A DNA stretch of 5,622 bases from Methanomicrobiales archaeon (GTDB lineage Archaea > Halobacteriota > Syntropharchaeia > Alkanophagales > Methanospirareceae): assembly GCA_003160755.1 (NCBI GenBank), contig QEXZ01000105.1:1-5622 (forward strand), given 5' to 3'. Every line of letters begins with the position of its first letter. Positions within the stretch are counted from its first letter, which is position 1. The translations under genes were made by a program, and so were the position numbers. Below are positions 4,494 through 5,622 of this stretch, in pieces. The notes under the pieces were generated by a model that made no database searches, was not told where the DNA came from, and worked only from the letters and a program-made list of their open reading frames with translations.

Positions 4494-4661
4494 ATGAAAA
4501 TAGTAACGATAATCGTGCTGGTGGCGATTGCACTTTTCTTCCTGCTACCCATTCTTTCCGGAAATGCGTCTATCCCAGAAGACATGTCGGCGAGTCAAAT
4601 AGGGAGTTTTATCGGTGGGTTCGCACGTTATTGGATTGACGCATTAACAAGCGCGTTTTAA
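4494..4661 (+). CDS. 55-residue single-pass membrane protein, probable partner of the upstream membrane protein
   Basis: The ATG at 4494 opens a 55-codon frame ending in TAA at 4659-4661. Residues about 3-22 form one strongly hydrophobic helix (VTIIVLVAIALFFLLPIL), followed by a polar linker SGNASIPEDMSASQ and a second amphipathic stretch, GSFIGGFARYWIDALTSAF. The helix could be a membrane anchor or an uncleaved signal; no lipobox or clear cleavage site is seen. A perfect Shine-Dalgarno precedes it and it lies 71 bp after the membrane protein gene on the same strand. Small single-helix subunits accompany several metal transporters (NikN/CbiN are the familiar case), but I see no sequence relationship to those. 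Function is not recognised; a partner role is inferred from position. It ends 46 bp from the convergent lysyl-tRNA synthetase gene. Confidence 0.7.
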   Translation: MKIVTIIVLVAIALFFLLPILSGNASIPEDMSASQIGSFIGGFARYWIDALTSAF

Positions 4662-4707
4662 TCTCCGTAAGAAATGGGTGAATCTGTGAGAAGATCGAAA
4701 AGAGTTT

Positions 4708-5622
4708 TTACAGTTCTCCCACTTCTTTAAACCGCTTTCTTAAAAATTTTGGGTCCAAAGAACCGAGAAGCCAACCCGCACGTGGTCCCGATGGCTGCCC
4801 CAATAATGCCATATATATCCCTCCAAAAAGCTCTTTTGGTTTTATATTATTGGCAGAAGCAACTTCATATATTCTGTTATGCCAATCCTCAGCACTCATA
4901 GTCGGTAGTTCCTTGTCTTCGGGTAGGATTTGCTCTATCGCTTTCCTGTGAGCTTGAGTCAACGTTTTTATTTTCTTAACAGGAAATTCTGCTTGCACCT
5001 CGAACTTCATGTGCTCAGGCGCATATTTCCGCAGCCAATTCTCCACATATACCGCTTTTTTCCTTAACTCCCCCATTTCCTCCGCGTCCTCCGCATGAAC
5101 CTCATATCCGCTTCTTTTAATGACTTCGAGGAGTTCAGAGAACTCACCACGTGCAATTTGCACGAGCGTTATGAAATGCCTGAACGGGATTTTTCCCGCA
5201 ACTCCCCTTCCTATTCCTCCTATTTCCCTTTCATACTCGTCTATCAGGTGTAATAGCGGTAAAGAAGGGTCGAATTCTATGTGCTTATCCGGTCTCACTC
5301 TCGAAATAACGTGCTTTAAAATCTCCGGCGGTATGGTTTCTAACATCTCGTGCACCGGGATATTCGTCCCCAGAGAAGACGACATAGCCGTGACTTTCGC
5401 CTTCATGCCTTCTCGCTCCTTCCTCTTCAACAGGATATGTTCAAAAGGGATAGGATACGGCGCTTCGTAATTGTAGATTTCCGCTGATATTTTCTTCCCT
5501 GTATCATAAGACCCACCAGGCGCGGCATGGTCCTTGCCAAAAGGCTCGACGGTAACGCCCAGGATTTTCCATCTCGCTGCCCAGTCTATCCGCCACGCTA
5601 ATTTACCGCCGCCTTTAAACGA
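4708..5622 (-). CDS. lysS: Class I lysyl-tRNA synthetase, C-terminal part, 5' end outside window
   Basis: The minus-strand frame is open to the right edge, giving 304 C-terminal residues out of an expected total of roughly 520-550. The first residues carry the class I LysRS catalytic signature: GKLAWRIDWAARWKILGVT, EPFGKDHAAPGGSYDTG, then YPIPFEHILL and the KMSKS-equivalent AMSSSLGT at about 79-86. The anticodon-binding helical domain follows (IPPEILKHVISRVRPDKHIEFD, LPLLHLIDEYER), ending GEL. The enzyme charges tRNA-Lys in most Euryarchaeota, which use this class I fold instead of the class II bacterial enzyme. The HIGH-like motif lies outside the window. The apparent internal Met starts near 5430 are not real starts, because the conserved catalytic sequence continues upstream of them. 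Downstream it converges on the small membrane protein gene. Confidence 0.93.
   Translation of the reverse strand, partial: SFKGGGKLAWRIDWAARWKILGVTVEPFGKDHAAPGGSYDTGKKISAEIYNYEAPYPIPFEHILLKRKEREGMKAKVTAMSSSLGTNIPVHEMLETIPPEILKHVISRVRPDKHIEFDPSLPLLHLIDEYEREIGGIGRGVAGKIPFRHFITLVQIARGEFSELLEVIKRSGYEVHAEDAEEMGELRKKAVYVENWLRKYAPEHMKFEVQAEFPVKKIKTLTQAHRKAIEQILPEDKELPTMSAEDWHNRIYEVASANNIKPKELFGGIYMALLGQPSGPRAGWLLGSLDPKFLRKRFKEVGEL

Noticed and set aside
4146..4639. Frames 4146-4388 and 4382-4639 (plus) and 4324-4533 (minus)
   Set aside because: They are other-frame shadows of the membrane protein and 55-codon genes with no domain features; the real frame at 4494-4661 has a strong ribosome binding site and a clear membrane helix.
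5120..5470. Plus-strand 116-codon frame opposite lysyl-tRNA synthetase
   Set aside because: It is antisense to a strongly conserved housekeeping coding region and has no initiation signal.

Overview
The window is archaeal. It encodes ribosomal protein S6e (archaeal/eukaryotic only) and a class I lysyl-tRNA synthetase, has short-leader promoters with TATA boxes about 26 nt from the predicted transcription starts, and carries T-tract terminators. The tandem-unit palindromic repeats between genes remind me of those in uncultured methane-oxidising or methanogenic Euryarchaeota (Methanophagales/ANME-1-like or other Methanomicrobia). That last placement is a weak inference, not a sequence match.

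Layout, left to right. (1) 3-695, plus: the C-terminal half of an HD-superfamily phosphohydrolase, cut by the window edge. (2) 696-880: a spacer holding an imperfect palindromic repeat. (3) 881-2362, minus: a two-gene type IV toxin-antitoxin operon of the AbiE type. The antitoxin/repressor AbiEi comes first and the nucleotidyltransferase toxin AbiEii follows with zero spacing. The operon has its own TATA box and a perfect 16-bp palindrome as likely operator. (4) 2363-2608: a composite hairpin-rich repeat of about 150 bp with imperfect terminal inverted repeats. (5) 2609-3007, minus: rps6e, bracketed by outward-facing inverted copies of one repeat end. (6) 3008-3240: promoter side of rps6e, a 3 x 10-nt tandem repeat, T-rich sequence and the nikR terminator. 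(7) 3241-4661: a regulator and a divergent membrane module. A NikR-type ribbon-helix-helix repressor with all four predicted nickel ligands (minus) faces an unrecognised membrane protein of about six helices, followed by a 55-residue single-helix protein (both plus). (8) 4708-5622, minus: the C-terminal part of class I lysyl-tRNA synthetase, cut by the window edge.

The most interesting part is the NikR-linked module. The membrane protein is histidine-rich and carries the motif HxxHVLLS twice, each followed by an SDxxxP-type motif, which points to an internal duplication of a three-helix unit. With a nickel-sensing repressor next door, shared divergent control DNA and a tiny single-pass partner, the simplest hypothesis is an undescribed nickel (or related metal) transport system. 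Transport and metal identity are inferred from context only. The AbiE operon looks like an intact accessory defence or addiction cassette set among housekeeping genes and bounded by repeats on both sides.
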